Assembly (NCBI GenBank): GCA_022749755.1
Contig: CM040448.1
Coordinates: forward strand, 6,632,481 to 6,696,480
Source of the DNA: Azadirachta indica
Lineage: Eukaryota > Streptophyta > Magnoliopsida > Sapindales > Meliaceae
Direction: 5' to 3'
DNA length: 64,000 nucleotides
Shown here in pieces: positions 1 to 12,480 of the stretch. The notes under the pieces are model-generated. The model was not told the origin of the DNA and searched no databases. It saw nothing but the letters and a program-made list of their open reading frames with translations. Made by a program: the position numbers and the translations under genes. Each line of letters begins with the position of its first letter. The stretch's first letter is position 1.

Positions 1-404
1 TTGGGGTCATTTTGCATATTTGTAAGCTCATCAAAATTCCTTACTTTAAAACTCATTTGATGTTCCAAAAAGGTAATTACGAAGAAAATGATAATTTTTG
101 CCTTAGAAACCATGACTCGAAACTTTGAATGATCAAACATGAATGGGATGGATTAAAATTTGTCAACCTATTTATAAAAAGAGGAGTTAAAATAAAAAAA
201 AGGTTCTAAAGAATGGGTCATTTGAAACAATCTGATATTTGAGACAATTCACATTAATAGCGGCGTTAAAAATCTATAGATTTTGAAAATCTAAAGGCAT
301 TCAGGATGCACATTTTTTCAATCTCTTATTATAATACCATTTAACTAAAATAATTAACAAACCTCATTTTATCTCAATTAGTAAGGTTTACAAATAATTA
401 TATA
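1..404. other. AT-rich intergenic DNA, nothing recognised
   Basis: I see no coding pattern, RNA gene or clear repeat here. A short TA microsatellite at about 396-414 borders the foldback element that follows. Confidence 0.6.
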
Positions 405-749
405 TATATATATATTGGTTAAGATTAGCAGCCTTTTTTTAAAATAAATTTGTATATCAATTATTAACCCTTAAATTAAGGGTATATAGAGGGTTAAGAT
501 TGCATTTAACAAATATAAAAGAATTCTTATAGACTCATTTAATATGATCTTTTATGTCTTTTTTCTTTTCTCTTTTTTATCTTTAATTTCTTAATCTCTC
601 TCTTACTTTAATTTTTCTTTATTACATCTTCTATCTCCTTAAATATATTTTAATTTTAATTATCATTTGTAAGTTAAAAAATTCTTTAATTAAATAATCT
701 TTTTTATGATCCCGTACACTTACGAGTATCGCGCACATATTGAACGAAT

Positions 750-3700
750 CACAAAATAGTTTTGTAAAGAGATAAGCAAAATTTTCATCAAAGCTTATCA
801 TTAATCTGGTGGCTCTGCTAAGGCTCATAAGTGTGGAAGAACATTGGTGAGATATGCTTCATTCGATCACCTTTAATATATCCTCCTCTAACTTGTGCAA
901 TGCAAACAACATTATCTTCATATGTTATTTTTGGAACATTTGTAGCAAAAGATAAGTTATATATTCTTTGAATGTGATGGATGACAGATCGTAATCATAT
1001 ACATTCCCTACTTGCTTCATGTAATGCCTTAGACGAGGTAGCAACAAGAGTTTACTTCATGGATCGCCATGAGATTTCTATGTTATTTTACGTGAAAACA
1101 AATCTTGTCTCTGACCTTGCTTTATGTGGATTTAAAAGATAACTAGCATCTACATAACCAACAAGCCTTGGAATTTTTGTTGGTTCATTGGAATAAAACA
1201 ATCCCAAATTCATTATTCCACAAAGATAATGAAAAATATGTTTGATGATATTCCAATTACAGTGAGTAGGTGCAAAACAAAATTTGGCTAATAACTATAT
1301 AGAGAATGCTATGTCTGATTTAGTACAATGTGTCAGATATATTAAAGCGCTAATTGCATTGAGATATGGTACTTCTGCGAATAAGCATTATCCATATTAA
1401 AACGTTTCAAAATCTTTTCAACATAGGCAGATTGATAGAAAAAAATTTCGTTAGATTTATACTCAATCTGCAGGTCGAGACAATGTCTAGTTTTTTCCAA
1501 ATCTTTCATCTCAAATTCCTTCTTTAGTGTTCAGCAATTTTAAGGAGCTCTTCAAGAGTTCCAATTAAATTCATGTCATCGACATAAACTACTATAATGG
1601 CAAATCTTAACTTTATTTTCTTATAAATACGCATAGGCATATGGGATTATTAGCATATCCTTCCTTAATTAAGTATTCACTCAAACGATTATACCACATG
1701 CGTCCAGATTGTTTCAAGCCTATATAAGAATCTCTGTAGCCTAATTGAATACAAATTACGATCCTTTGATTTAAATGCTTCAAGCATTTTGAATCCTTCA
1801 TGAACTTTCATATATATATATATATATATCAGTATCAAGTGAACATACAAATAAGCTATCATTACATCCCTAAGACACATATCAAGATTCTCTAAAACTG
1901 CCAAACTTATCAAAAATCGAAACGTGATGGCATCCATTATAGAAGAATATGTTTCATCAAAATCAATTCCAGGCCTCTGAGAGAAACCTTGGGTTATAAG
2001 TTGCGTTATGTATATAATCATCTCATTATGCTCATTACACTTCCTTAAAAATACCTATTTATATCCAACAGGTTTGAAATCTTCAGGTGTCAGGACTAAA
2101 GGTCCAAATACTTTATGTTTGGTGAAAGATGTCAATTCTGCTAAAATTGCTTCTTTCCATTGAGGCCAATCATGTCTCTATCTACATTCATTCACAGTCT
2201 ATGGGTTGCAACTATCTTTCATGATTTTAGTAGCTATTGCAAATGAAAACATGTTGCCGACAACTATTTTTTAACAATCCCACATCACATATGTACATAT
2301 ATAATTTGTAGACTTTTCCCTATTTTGGGATTTTTGTACCACTTCAAGGGATAATGCTTCTTCAAAAGCTCGTGTCACTTTTGGGACTTATGCCTCTTCG
2401 GGGACTAATGATTTTTTAAGAGCTTGTGTCTCTTTAGGGACATACGCCTCTTTAAGGGCTTTTATCACTTCAAAAACATATGTCTTTTCGGGGACTATTA
2501 ACTCTTCTAAAGCTAATGATTCAGAAATTATAGGTAAACTTATTGCTCGAACATTATTTTCAAGAGGATCCTGATTTCTGAATCTTATTTTTCGCGAAAC
2601 ACTATCTTTCAAACTAATGGTCTACTATGCTTCTAGCATGTAATAGATGATTCATTTGCTACCTTTTGATTATATTATTCCTCAAGAACAATCACCTTAG
2701 CTGATGTATTGGCAGATGGTGTATATGATTTAATCACTCTTACAGTATCATTAAACACATATGCTAACTAATTTGCAATTTACTAAAGTTTCACTATCCT
2801 TCGCACTTTATTTTCATATTGGTTGTACGAGGATCAAGATGAGACAAAGTAGGTGTTTTTCCAAGAAAGTGTATGCTATACTTTAGGAGGCATTTTCTTG
2901 TCCTCTAATGGTGGAAAAACTGTCTTATCAAAATGATATTCTATAAACCGTGTAGTAAATAAATCACCCGTTAAAGGCTCAAGGTATTTGATAATAAAAG
3001 ATAAGTTATAACTAACATAAATCCCTAAACAATGTTGAGGTCCTATCTTAGTGCATTGTAGGGGTGCAATAGGAACATACACAATACAACCAAAAGTGCG
3101 TAGATAGGATATATCAAATAGATGACTAAATAGAAGTTGCAGTAGGGAATATTAGTGATAAGCAATAGGTCTAAGCTGAATTGAAGTTGTAGCATGCAAA
3201 ATGGCATAACCCTATGCAGAAATTGGTAATTGAGTACGTAACAGTAAAGTTTTAGTAATTACTTAGAGTCTCTTAATAAGATATTCGGCTAATCCATTTT
3301 GAATGTGGATATATCGCACTGGATGCTCTACATCAATCCCTACTAATGTGCAATAATCATCAAATACTTTAGAAGTAAACTTACCAGTATTATCTAAACG
3401 TATAGTCTTGATTGAGTGATCAAAGAAATATGCCCTTAATTTTATAATCTATACAAGCAATCTAGCAAATGCAACATTACGTGTAGATAATAAACACAAA
3501 TGTAACCATCAAGCAGATGCATCAATTATAACTTTAAAATAACTAAATGATCCACTAGGTGAGTAAATTGGGCCACAAATGCCTCCTTGAATTCTTTGTA
3601 AAAATGATGGAGACTCAAATCTAATTTTAGAAAGAGATGATTTAACCACTAATTTTTCTTGTGAATAAGTTGTGCATATATTCTCATTGGACAATAGAAT

Positions 3701-4240
3701 CTTTTAGTTCTTTAATAGATGTCTACGAGAATTCTCAATAATTTTGTACATCATTTTGGATCCTGAGTGATCAAGACGGTTATACCATAACATAAACATT
3801 TTAGGATCAATGAACTTTTAGTTCATTACTATGTAGCTTTCAATTGAATGCATGATTGTATAATATAATCCAAATGACAATGCTAGAAGCTTTTCTAGTA
3901 TACATTTCTTGCCTGAGATATTAGAAGTAATATAGAGATATTCTGTATTATTCTCATTTGAAGTCTCAATATGATATTAATTTCGATGCATAACTTTAAA
4001 GCTAAGCAAATTTCTGCTAAACTTGCTAGAATACAGTGCATTATATATGATATTCTGTATTAGAATAATTTGTATTATTCTAGTATACTTTAAAGCTAAT
4101 CAAGTCTGCAAAACTTGATATAGTATAATCATTTTCAATTTTAAGAAATAATTCTTATCTCGAAAGATAGTGTGCATAGTCACACTATCAACTAACCATA
4201 CCTCCTTATCCCTCCCTTTTGAAAAGGTTAACACACTTTT
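750..4240 (-). pseudogene. Copia pol relic (PR-INT-RT-RNase H)
   Basis: Domains in transcript order: a protease-like stretch near 4230-3950, where the active-site motif reads DSVT rather than DSGT; GAG-pre-integrase near 3790-3690; integrase core about 3690-2880, including a segment close to 'ERIQGGICGPI' and the later 'YVPIAPLQ' region; RT about 2050-1500, with 'QGFSQRPGIDFDETYS' upstream and the catalytic YVDD near 1573-1587; RNase H about 1430-756, including 'GGYIKGDRMKHISP' near 890-850. Reading frames are broken many times, so no protein can be made. Lineage within copia was not assigned. Identification rests on recognised family motifs, not on a search. Confidence 0.85.
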
Positions 4241-4961
4241 CATATATATCCATGTCCTTTTATAGGATAATTCACATCAATTATCATGATAATAAATGCA
4301 GAATATAAAATATGAATAAGAAAATTATGAAGGACAAAATAAAAAGCAACAATTAGATTGTAAATAATATGAATATTATTAACAAAGAAAAATCAAGATA
4401 CATATTATCAATAAAGTCTCAATATTTTCCTCCTTTTCATGGGAGCCTAATAAGATTTTATTAGATAATTCAACATACTACAATTATGCAATATATGTCA
4501 TTTAATTCCATGTAAGTGACAAAATTTGTCACGTTATAAGCACTCCACTTTTAGTGGTTAAATATAATTACAAATGTAATTATAAAGTTCATAGGCACTG
4601 CAGACGTAATATTGAGTCATTTTCATCATTTTATACAACTTTTACAATTGTCTTACATGGTTTCATTTACTTCTGGGAATGGTAAATAAATGATCATAAC
4701 AATAATCTAATTAAGGAACATGAACACAATATTCAATATATACAGTCATAATTTCAACTGTGATGTAATTATAAATAAAATTGAGTTATATTTAGTGTAA
4801 TTTTATGTTAATATCTTCACTTTAGAAAGTTATGTTTCTCTAAAAGTTGTATTTAATGATGAAAGAGAGAAATCATAATTTTCAATTATCTTTCAGGGAT
4901 ATTTTCCTATCTTTAAATAGTGCCTTTTGGACCATGGTATGAAAATGTATTTCAACAGCCT

Positions 4962-5330
4962 ATGAACTTCAGGTTCTAATTTTATAACTTATATTTAGAA
5001 CTTTAGGTTCTGGTTCAAAACTTTCTGTTAAGAACTTCAGATTCTAATTTAATATACTAAAAACTCGAGTTCATGAAGTTGATATATGGAGCTTCAGTTC
5101 CATATAATTCGTATATAAAACTTCTAGTCTATATGGAACTTCAGTTTTTCAGTTATATAGAACTTCATGTCCTTATAATTGTTACAAAAAAACTTTACGT
5201 TCATAATAATTTAAAGATATACAAATGATATAGATTTAAAACTCCAGGTTCTAGTCTAATTAATTTAGAACTTCAGGTTTTAAATAAAAATTCTATTTCA
5301 AGACTTCAGGCCCTTATGAGACTATATTTG
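4962..5330. repeat. About twelve degenerate ~30-bp repeats ('gaacttcaggttct')
   Basis: Variants of 'gaacttcaggttct' begin near 4965, 4998, 5032, 5062, 5090, 5118, 5137, 5161, 5192, 5241, 5269 and 5303, usually 24-34 bp apart. They lie in the leader of the copia element, between its primer site and protease, where gag would be expected. Unit boundaries are loose and were judged by eye. Confidence 0.6.
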
Positions 5331-5384
5331 AAGGGTCCTTTTAATCTTTTACAATATAAAACAAATAAACAAATAATTTTATAT

Positions 5385-5575
5385 ATAAGGTTTAGTCGTC
5401 CATTGGAAGCATAATAATATTTGGGAAGTATAACCTTTCATCAATATTTTAATAATAAATAGGATGAGGCTTACCCATCCATTGAAAAAACAACAATATT
5501 CAGAAGGCTTAGCCTTCCATCAAATAGCATAAATAATAAATAGGAGGCTTTGCCTACCATGAAATTAATAAAGTA
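5385..5575. repeat. Short repeats of the type 'aggcttagccttccat'
   Basis: Five related units near 5388, 5424, 5463, 5507 and 5551, about 36-44 bp apart, each a variant of 'aggcttagccttccat' followed by AT-rich spacer. They continue the repeat-rich leader of the copia element. No coding frame runs through them. Confidence 0.55.
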
Positions 5576-5871
5576 ATAATAAAAAAAATCTTTACTTTGC
5601 AAGCTTCAGGTTGCAATAATATAAACAATATTGATAATAACATAATTCAAAAATAAATATTAAAATTATAATCAACTTTAACATCAATACTAAACAAATA
5701 TGCTAATAAAAGCACATAACACACTATCTTTATTTTTTATTGTGGAAGATCCAATCTAATGGCAACCACAAAGCATACTCACAAGGACAGTAATAATAAA
5801 TCAATATAAAATGAAAGTAATGATTAAATAAATACTTCACATACTTGAATCAGCAATTCGTGCTAATAACA

Positions 5872-6068
5872 TGTTGTAAATAAATTAAATAAAAATGAAA
5901 ATAACTAAATTGTAAGCCTTTTATAAACTTTACAAGACTTTGCAATTTTCATTTCTTGTTCAAAAACAACTATAGCCACATGTATGTATAGGTGGTAGTA
6001 AGGAGGATGTTGTTAAGATTGGCTGATGTGGGATTCCTTCCCGAGTCGGTGGAAGACATGTTATAACA
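5872..6068 (-). repeat. 5' LTR of the copia element
   Basis: About 197 bp, starting TGTTATAACATG on the minus strand (from 6068) and ending ACAACA at 5872, so it has TG...CA ends. The start followed by 'CCCACATCAGCC' resembles common short copia LTRs. Directly downstream (minus strand, about 5871-5855) lies 'tgttattagcacga', a degenerate form of the initiator-methionine tRNA primer site TGGTATCAGAGC. Confidence 0.6.
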
Positions 6069-6576
6069 TTTTTGAATATTTATACAGTATAATAATTTTT
6101 AAAAAATTCATGAGTTTTTAGACTAATAATTAATTAAATTAAATTTTAATTAAATTTTTAAGTTTTTTAATTTGCAAGTCATAATTAAAATGAAAATTAA
6201 AATAGTTATTTAAAATTTTGAGCTTTTCAATTTATAATTGATAATTATAATAAAAGAAATTATAAAGAGAGAGAAGAAGTAATAAAAACAAAGAAAAATA
6301 GAAGAGAAATTTTACAAATTATTAGGCACGAAAGAGAAAAAAAAAAGATAGTTGAGAAACATAAAAAAAAAACCCTATTAAATGAGTTTGTAAATATTTT
6401 TTTTATATTTATTAAATGCAATCTTGACCTTCCACATATTTATAATTTAAGGGACAATAATTGATGTAAAAATTTGTGTAAAAAACAGACAGCTGATTTT
6501 GTCCCTCTAAGATATGTAAAAGGTAAAAATTATAAGTTTTGGAGCTTTGTCTATTGTCCTTACATTCTAATAATAT

Positions 6577-6650
6577 ATGTGTGTGTGTGTGTGTATGTGT
6601 GTGCGCGCATATACATATACATATACATATATATATATATATATATATAG
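6577..6650. repeat. Compound microsatellite (TG)n-(TA)n
   Basis: A TG run followed by alternating TA/CA dinucleotides, ending at the border of the next foldback element. The apparent open frame through it is repeat-encoded and not a gene. Confidence 0.85.
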
Positions 6651-7805
6651 AAGGATCAACAACCTTTTTTTTTTAATACATATCTTTACATCAACTCTTA
6701 AACCTTTGATTAAGTATTTATCTAGGTCAAGATTGCATCTAACAAAAATAAGAAATTCCTATAAGTTATTTCTTTTTTCTTTTTTTATTCTTACCTCTAA
6801 CTTATAAATTTCTCTCCTACTTTATCTTTTCTCTATTACAACTTCTCTCTCCTCAAATATCTTTTTAATTTTAATTATCATTTATTAGTTAAAAAACTTA
6901 TAAGTTAAATAATCTTTTTTTAATATTTATATATTATGATAATTTTTAAAAAAATTCATGAACTTCTATGTTTCCCCATGTATCGTTTAATTTTTTTACT
7001 TATCTCGTAACTTGTAAAATTTCTTCTCTACTTTTGTTTTCTTTATTATATTTTATCTCTTCTCATTACATCGTTTCATTTTAATTATCATTTGTAAGTT
7101 GAAATTTTTAAATTTACTATCAATGCATTAAAATAAAAATAAATTATTTTAATTAACTAATTTATCTAAAAAACTTTAGAAATTATCATAATCCATAAAT
7201 ATCCTTAAAAAATTATTTAATTCATGAGAATGCATAGAAATTAAGTTTGGTCACAAAATTTCAAATCTTTTAGAACCTAATTTTTTGGCTTTTAATTTTG
7301 AATCTGTAACATAAATTTACTTTGGTGCATTTAATTAAAGTATGCAAAAAGAAAAAAAAAAGCAATTGTATTACCATTATTAATATTGTTATTACTGCAT
7401 ATATAACTTTTTAACAACATAATAATATTTAAATTTCAAATTATATTATGTATATTTACAAATAAATGTACGATTTATTTAATTGTTACCAGATCAATTA
7501 GTTGATTAAATTAATAACTAGTTTTATTTCAATATTTTGATAATAAATTTTTGAGTTTTTGAACTTATAAATAATAATTAAAATTTAAAAATACTTGAGG
7601 ATAGAGAAAATATAATAAAGAAGAGAAAAAGTAAGAGAGAGAACAAGATAAGAAAAAAAGAGAAAGACATAAAGGATCTAAATTAATTAATATGAAATAT
7701 TTATTATATGTCATTATATTCTATCTCATCCTATATATACCCTAATCTAAGAGATAATAAAAGATGTGAAAAAAGTGTTTCCTAAGAGGCTGCCAATATA
7801 TATAT
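6650..7805. repeat. Second foldback element, same family as 405-6495
   Basis: The left part (about 6655-7110) matches 437-705 in direct orientation. The right part (about 7590-7800) matches it inverted, ending in 'gctgcc' next to a TA run, so the pair forms a foldback of about 1.15 kb. Both ends abut TA-rich microsatellite, which suggests a preference for TA targets. No transposase is encoded. Confidence 0.55.
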
Positions 7806-8291
7806 AAACATACAAAGCTCTTGAAAAATAACAAAAAATATATTAACTTTTAGTAAATTAAAAAAGATTTTAAGTTATATATACATAAAAAGAGAAAATT
7901 TTAAAATATACATATTTATTTCATCTTAAGTGATTATTTGTTATCTTGTTTGAAGTCTAAATATAATTAACTGCTAACCATTCAAATATTTTTAAGGTAT
8001 TTTTTTTTTCAACTTACAAAAATGACATTTACCTTCTTGTTAAATTCAAACCTACTTAATTTCCCCTTATTAGAAAAAATATATAAAAACCCTCCTGCCA
8101 TTACTTTTTTCTATTAATTTTAAAAAAAGTTTCAGATTTACCCCTAAAGTTTATTTGAATTTTAGATCCATTTTAATCACACTAGACCAAATTAAATATA
8201 AAATTTTAAAAAAGAAATTATTATCGTGGAGCGAACCTTTACACTCAAACAAAAGTGAAAAGTTTTAACAATTAGAATAAGTTAAATGTTA
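7806..8291. other. AT-rich spacer, nothing recognised
   Basis: Low-complexity AT-rich DNA without a believable reading frame, RNA gene or clear repeat. Confidence 0.5.
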
Positions 8292-9851
8292 AATTAATAT
8301 TTTTAACTAGTAATATGTATATCTTTTGAACATAATATTATCATATATTAAACTATATAATTTTGTAACACTAAACTAATAATTATTTTCCATAAAATTA
8401 AACTAAAACTTTTTTCTATTTAAATTAAAATAATAATTTTCTAGTAAAAAATTTAAAAAAATTAAATTAATAATTAATTTTTTAACATTGAAAATTGCAT
8501 ATGAATTTGTAAACTAAAAATAATTTATAAAAATTATAGAAAATAAGTTTTCTATAAGACTAAACTAATAATAATTTTGCATGAAATTAAACTAATAATT
8601 TGTAATAAAAATTAAGAAAATAAATTAATAATTTTTTTTAAAAATTAAAAGATTAAATATGAACTTACAAACTGAAATTTATTTATAAAAATAATTTAGT
8701 TTATAAAAATTATAAAAGGATTTTATTTTATAATATTAAACTAATAATAATTTTCTTTGAAATTAAAATAATAATTTTCAATAACAAATTGAAAAAATTA
8801 ATTAATAATTATTTTTTAAAAATAACAAATTAAATATGAATTTATAAAGTAAAATTGATTTTGATCAAATGAATTTGTAAACTCAAATCAATTTATAAAA
8901 ATTATAGAAAAACTTATTTTATAATATTAAACTAATAATAATTTTTTATGAAATTAAACTAATAATTTGTAATAACAAATTAAAAAAATTGAATTAATGA
9001 TTATTTTTTAAAATTAAATGTGAATTTATAAACTAGAATTTATTTCTAAAAATCAATTTCAGTTTATAAAAATTATAAAAAGAATTTATTTAATAATATT
9101 AAACTAATAACAACTTGTATAAAATTAAATTAAATATTTGCAATAAAAATTGAAAAAAAATTAATTAATAATTATTTTTAAAATTAAAAAATTTAAAATG
9201 AATTTATAAAATAAAATTGACTTATCAAAATCCAATTTAGCTTATAAAAAATATAAAAAGAATTTATGTTGTAACATTAAACTAATAATAATTTTATATG
9301 AAATTAAAGTAATAATTTGCAATAACAAATTAACAAAATTAAATTAATAATTATTTTTTAAATTTAAAAATTAAATATGGATTTATAAACTAAAATTTAT
9401 TTATAAAAGTCAATTTTCATCTACAAAATTTATGAAAAGAATTTATTTTATAATATTAACCTAATAATAATTTTATATGAATTAAACTAATAATTTGTAA
9501 TAACAAATTGAAAAAATTAAGTTAATAATTTTTAATATTCGAAATTAAATATGAATTTATAAACTATAATTTATTTATAAAAATAATAGAGAAAAATATT
9601 GTAATAATAAACTAACAACAATTTTACACGAATTAAACTAATAATTTTTAGTAAAAAAAATTAAGCTAATAATTTGAAATAATTCAATAAGAATTTGTTA
9701 ACTATAATTTTATAAATTGATTTGTCTTTATATATTACTAGTTAAGGGTAATAATTTTTTCAAAAAACTTCATAAAAAAAATTATTACTTTAATAATTAT
9801 GACAATATTATGTTCAAAAAGTATATGTAGTACTAGTTATAAATATTAATT
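8292..9851. repeat. Inverted-repeat-bounded element filled by a 178-bp tandem array
   Basis: About 50 bp at 8292-8342 recur inverted at 9801-9851. Both contain 'aactagta' and 'ttgaacataatatt' in matching order, with a few mismatches. Nearly everything between these arms is a tandem array. The whole looks like one non-coding mobile or foldback unit of about 1.56 kb whose interior is satellite-like. No target duplication was settled. Confidence 0.6.
8365..9730. repeat. Tandem array, about eight monomers of ~178 bp
   Basis: The landmark 'aatattaaactaataataa' (with variants) begins near 8367, 8556, 8732, 8923, 9095, 9273, 9452 and 9603, a spacing of 151-191 bp and mostly 172-191. Between landmarks the units share 'aataatttgtaataac', 'gaatttataaac' and 'tttataaaaattata' blocks in constant order. 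Units are diverged, so the array is not fresh. The monomer length is in the range typical of plant satellites, but that alone does not make it centromeric. Confidence 0.75.
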
Positions 9852-10379
9852 GAAATTTCAAACTAGTTTTGTGGTTAAACCCTTGCACTCTCCAAGCCAC
9901 CATAATATCAAATTTTTCAAAATTTTATATCTAATTTGGTTCAGTCTGGTTTAATTGAAATGCATCCAAAATTCGAACCAACCAATAGGAGCAAATAAAA
10001 AAATTTACAGAAAAAAATTGATGGTAGGGGAATTTTTTGATTTGTTTTCTTCTAATAAAAGGGAAATAAAGTAAACTCAAATCTGACAAGGTTGTAAATA
10101 TCATTTTCCCTTTCAACTTATTAAAAATTGACTTTTGCCTAAGTCCAAATTTAAGTAAAAAATATGTCACTTTATACATGTAATGTATAAAAAGGTATAA
10201 AAAGATATAAATAAATTCAAACCACCCTTCAAGCCTAAAAATATAGTTATGGTATAGAAAGTAAGAGTAAGCCCAAGCTTAACCCAAATCAACATAATAA
10301 TTTTAATCCAACCCACTTGAGGAAATATAAACCTAAATAATTTCTTATATGATTAGATTAATACAAAAAGAAAAGAGAA
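9852..10379. other. Spacer without a supported gene
   Basis: Open frames here (for example minus strand 9931-10179) are AT-rich, lack any recognised domain and are most likely chance. Confidence 0.5.
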
Positions 10380-12480
10380 GCCCAAAATACGTAGAGTTCA
10401 CTTTTAGGCATCAAAGTGTTGTTGTCAAAGCACTGCAGTATAATTCAAAATTTAAGTTTCTTTTTCATCAATTAGATTGTAGACCTAAAGCAAGAAGGGT
10501 CGTCACCTAAGTTCTCATCAAGATTTTTGTCCAATATGGTCCCAAGTGCTATACTGCTTAAACCAAATTAACCATGCCTATCGAGAAAAAACAAATATTG
10601 ACGAGCATATGGAAGATCAGAATCCATACTTGATAAGACCACTTTACCTCGCAGCTAAGATCAATGGTACTCTAATCAGTTGAGCCCTATGGATATAGGC
10701 TCTTCAACCAACATAATACTTCTAGCTGTATTAAAGATGGCTTAAATCTTGCTTGAACATATCATTGGCACAAGGATGAAGATTAATGTATTCAAGAATA
10801 CCTTTGAATTCTTGAGAGGATGCAACCGGTTGGATTTGAAGGAGCGACCACTTTAAGCTCTTACCTGGTTTCATGTTCTCAACATTAAAGTAACATACTA
10901 GATATTGTTGGTAAAACCTTGGCTTAACAAGCACAGATTAGTGGCATCCACTCATCTTTAATGTGTCAAAGGTAGATTGAAGCACAAAGCCATAAAATCT
11001 CAACAAATTCTACATCGTTCAACCATGCTAAGGCTTGCCTTGTAGAAGCTCAATTTTACAATCGTTTCGCGCCTGAAAAAGGTAGGATAACGAAGAAACC
11101 CCACAGAATTCCTCTGCTAGATTGGTCGAACTATGAGATATACAAGATTACGAGATGCTAGAGTGCTGAATAAACGAAAGAAATATTAACAGGAAATTAT
11201 TAAGCTAGCCGTCGACCCTTGCAGTTGAGAGGAAAGAAACCACCATATATAGAAACAAAAGATGGTGAAAAAATAGGTTCGCAAGTCTAGGATAAGATAC
11301 TGTCGACACCTAAGTGTATGTAAAACGAGTCTACAACAATAGATTACAAACTTCGGGAAATGTTAAGCTTTCACGCAATGAAAGGGAGATATTAATAACA
11401 TTCTTAAGAAAGTACCTAAACATGTTGGCATGGAGATACCATGATATGCCTAGATTAGACACCTTCATCGTTTGCCACATATTGAATATACAACCAGGGT
11501 CCAAACCAGTGAAGCAATAATGAAGGAATTTCTACCTAGAATTAGAGAAGAAAGTTGAAGAAGTGTAGAAACTCATAGATGCAGGTTTCATCAAACCCAT
11601 CAAACATCCAACTTGGATGTCTAATATGGTACCTATCCAAAAAATGGTCAAGTTTAAATCTACGTTGACTTTTGCAACATCAATAAAGCCTGTTCGAAGG
11701 ACGAATTTTTAATCTTTGCCAAATATGTACATTCTTATTAACTCCACCTTTAGGCAAGACATGCTTTTATTCGTAGATAGATTCAACAGATATAATCATA
11801 TCAAAATGACATCAAAAGACACTAAGAAAACTGTATTCACGAACCATCAGGTAATTTTTACTACACAGTCATACCTTTTGAACTAAAAAGTACAGGTCCA
11901 ATCTATCGACAAACCATGATTGTAGTATTCTATGACATGATGGAAAAAGTTGAAAATTATGTTGATGACCATGTTGAGAAATCTACCATGAGATGTATTT
12001 TACCAAAACATCAGAAGGTCTTTTTGAGATGTCACACGTACAATCTCAAGATGAATCCAAAGAAGTGTGCGTTTGGAGTCTCAACAATAAAATTCCTAGG
12101 ATTCTTGGTACATCAAAGAGGTGTCAATTTTGATCCTATGAAAATACAAAATGTTACCTCTATACCAGCACCTACGAATCCTAAAGAGTTGAAAAGCTTA
12201 ATCATCAAATTGTACTATATATATTTACATTCATACTTGGACTCGGTACACTTATTTCTATATATACCCTTCTATTTTAGAAAGTATGAAAGAGTGCAAT
12301 AAGAGGAAATTTTAAGAAAATTCAATACCTGGCTCTAAATTTTCCTACCTTGAAGGCATAAATCCGAAGCTACTGCCATAGGAGCCTTGTTGGCACAAGA
12401 AGGTAAAGATGACTACTAGCATACAATATACTATGTCAGTAGGCAATTGTCAAAAACTGAAGATATTAAAAAATCTATAA
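10380..12480 (+). pseudogene. Ty3/gypsy (Tat-like) PR-RT-RNase H relic
   Basis: Plus strand, broken frames. About 10635-11080 reads as the protease and linker typical of Tat-type elements: 'PLYLAAKINGTLIS', then a stretch ending 'KPWLNKHRLVAST' and 'CVKGRLKHKAI'. 11314-11520 is the spacer before RT ('ILNIQPGSKPVKQ'). 11520-12200 is RT, with 'AGFIKPIKHPTW' near 11585, the catalytic YVDD near 11958, and 'NPKKCAFGVSTIKFLGFLV' near 12055. 12360-12445 is the start of RNase H ('AIGALLAQEGKDDY', 'YYVSRQLSKTE'). Stops and frameshifts occur throughout and the element breaks off inside RNase H. LTRs were not found. Confidence 0.85.

Larger units (their letters stand above)
707..6068 (-). mobile_element. 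Ty1/copia retrotransposon, decayed, minus strand
   Basis: Reading on the minus strand the order is 5' LTR (5872-6068), a degenerate primer site, a repeat-rich leader, protease, integrase, reverse transcriptase, RNase H. This order (integrase before RT) defines copia. T tracts flank the insertion on both sides ('ttttt' at 701-705 and after 6068), which fits a 5-bp target duplication. A 3' LTR matching the 5' LTR is not visible. Instead the left end starts with TG and a stretch that resembles a gypsy LTR terminus (see findings). No gag was recognised. Many stops and frameshifts show that it is inactive. Confidence 0.8.
405..6495. repeat. Foldback (MITE-like) element split by a copia insertion
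   Basis: The sequence at about 437-705 reappears in inverted orientation at about 6120-6480. The shared part includes a run around 'aagattgcattta' and the downstream CT-rich tract. Between the arms sits the copia element at 707-6068. Without that insertion the element would be roughly 0.7 kb with arms of about 300 bp. The sequence on both sides of the insertion also lines up with a related copy at 6650-6970, which shows an uninterrupted site of T residues. No transposase is visible. Exact termini are uncertain because the left end abuts a TA microsatellite. Confidence 0.6.

Noticed and set aside
6577..6807. 76-codon frame starting MCVCVC
   Set aside because: Encoded by the TG/TA microsatellite and the adjoining foldback arm.
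8365..9730. CRISPR-like regular repeat spacing
   Set aside because: Repeats are long, contiguous and diverged, with no unique spacers or cas genes; it is a tandem satellite-like array in a plant genome.
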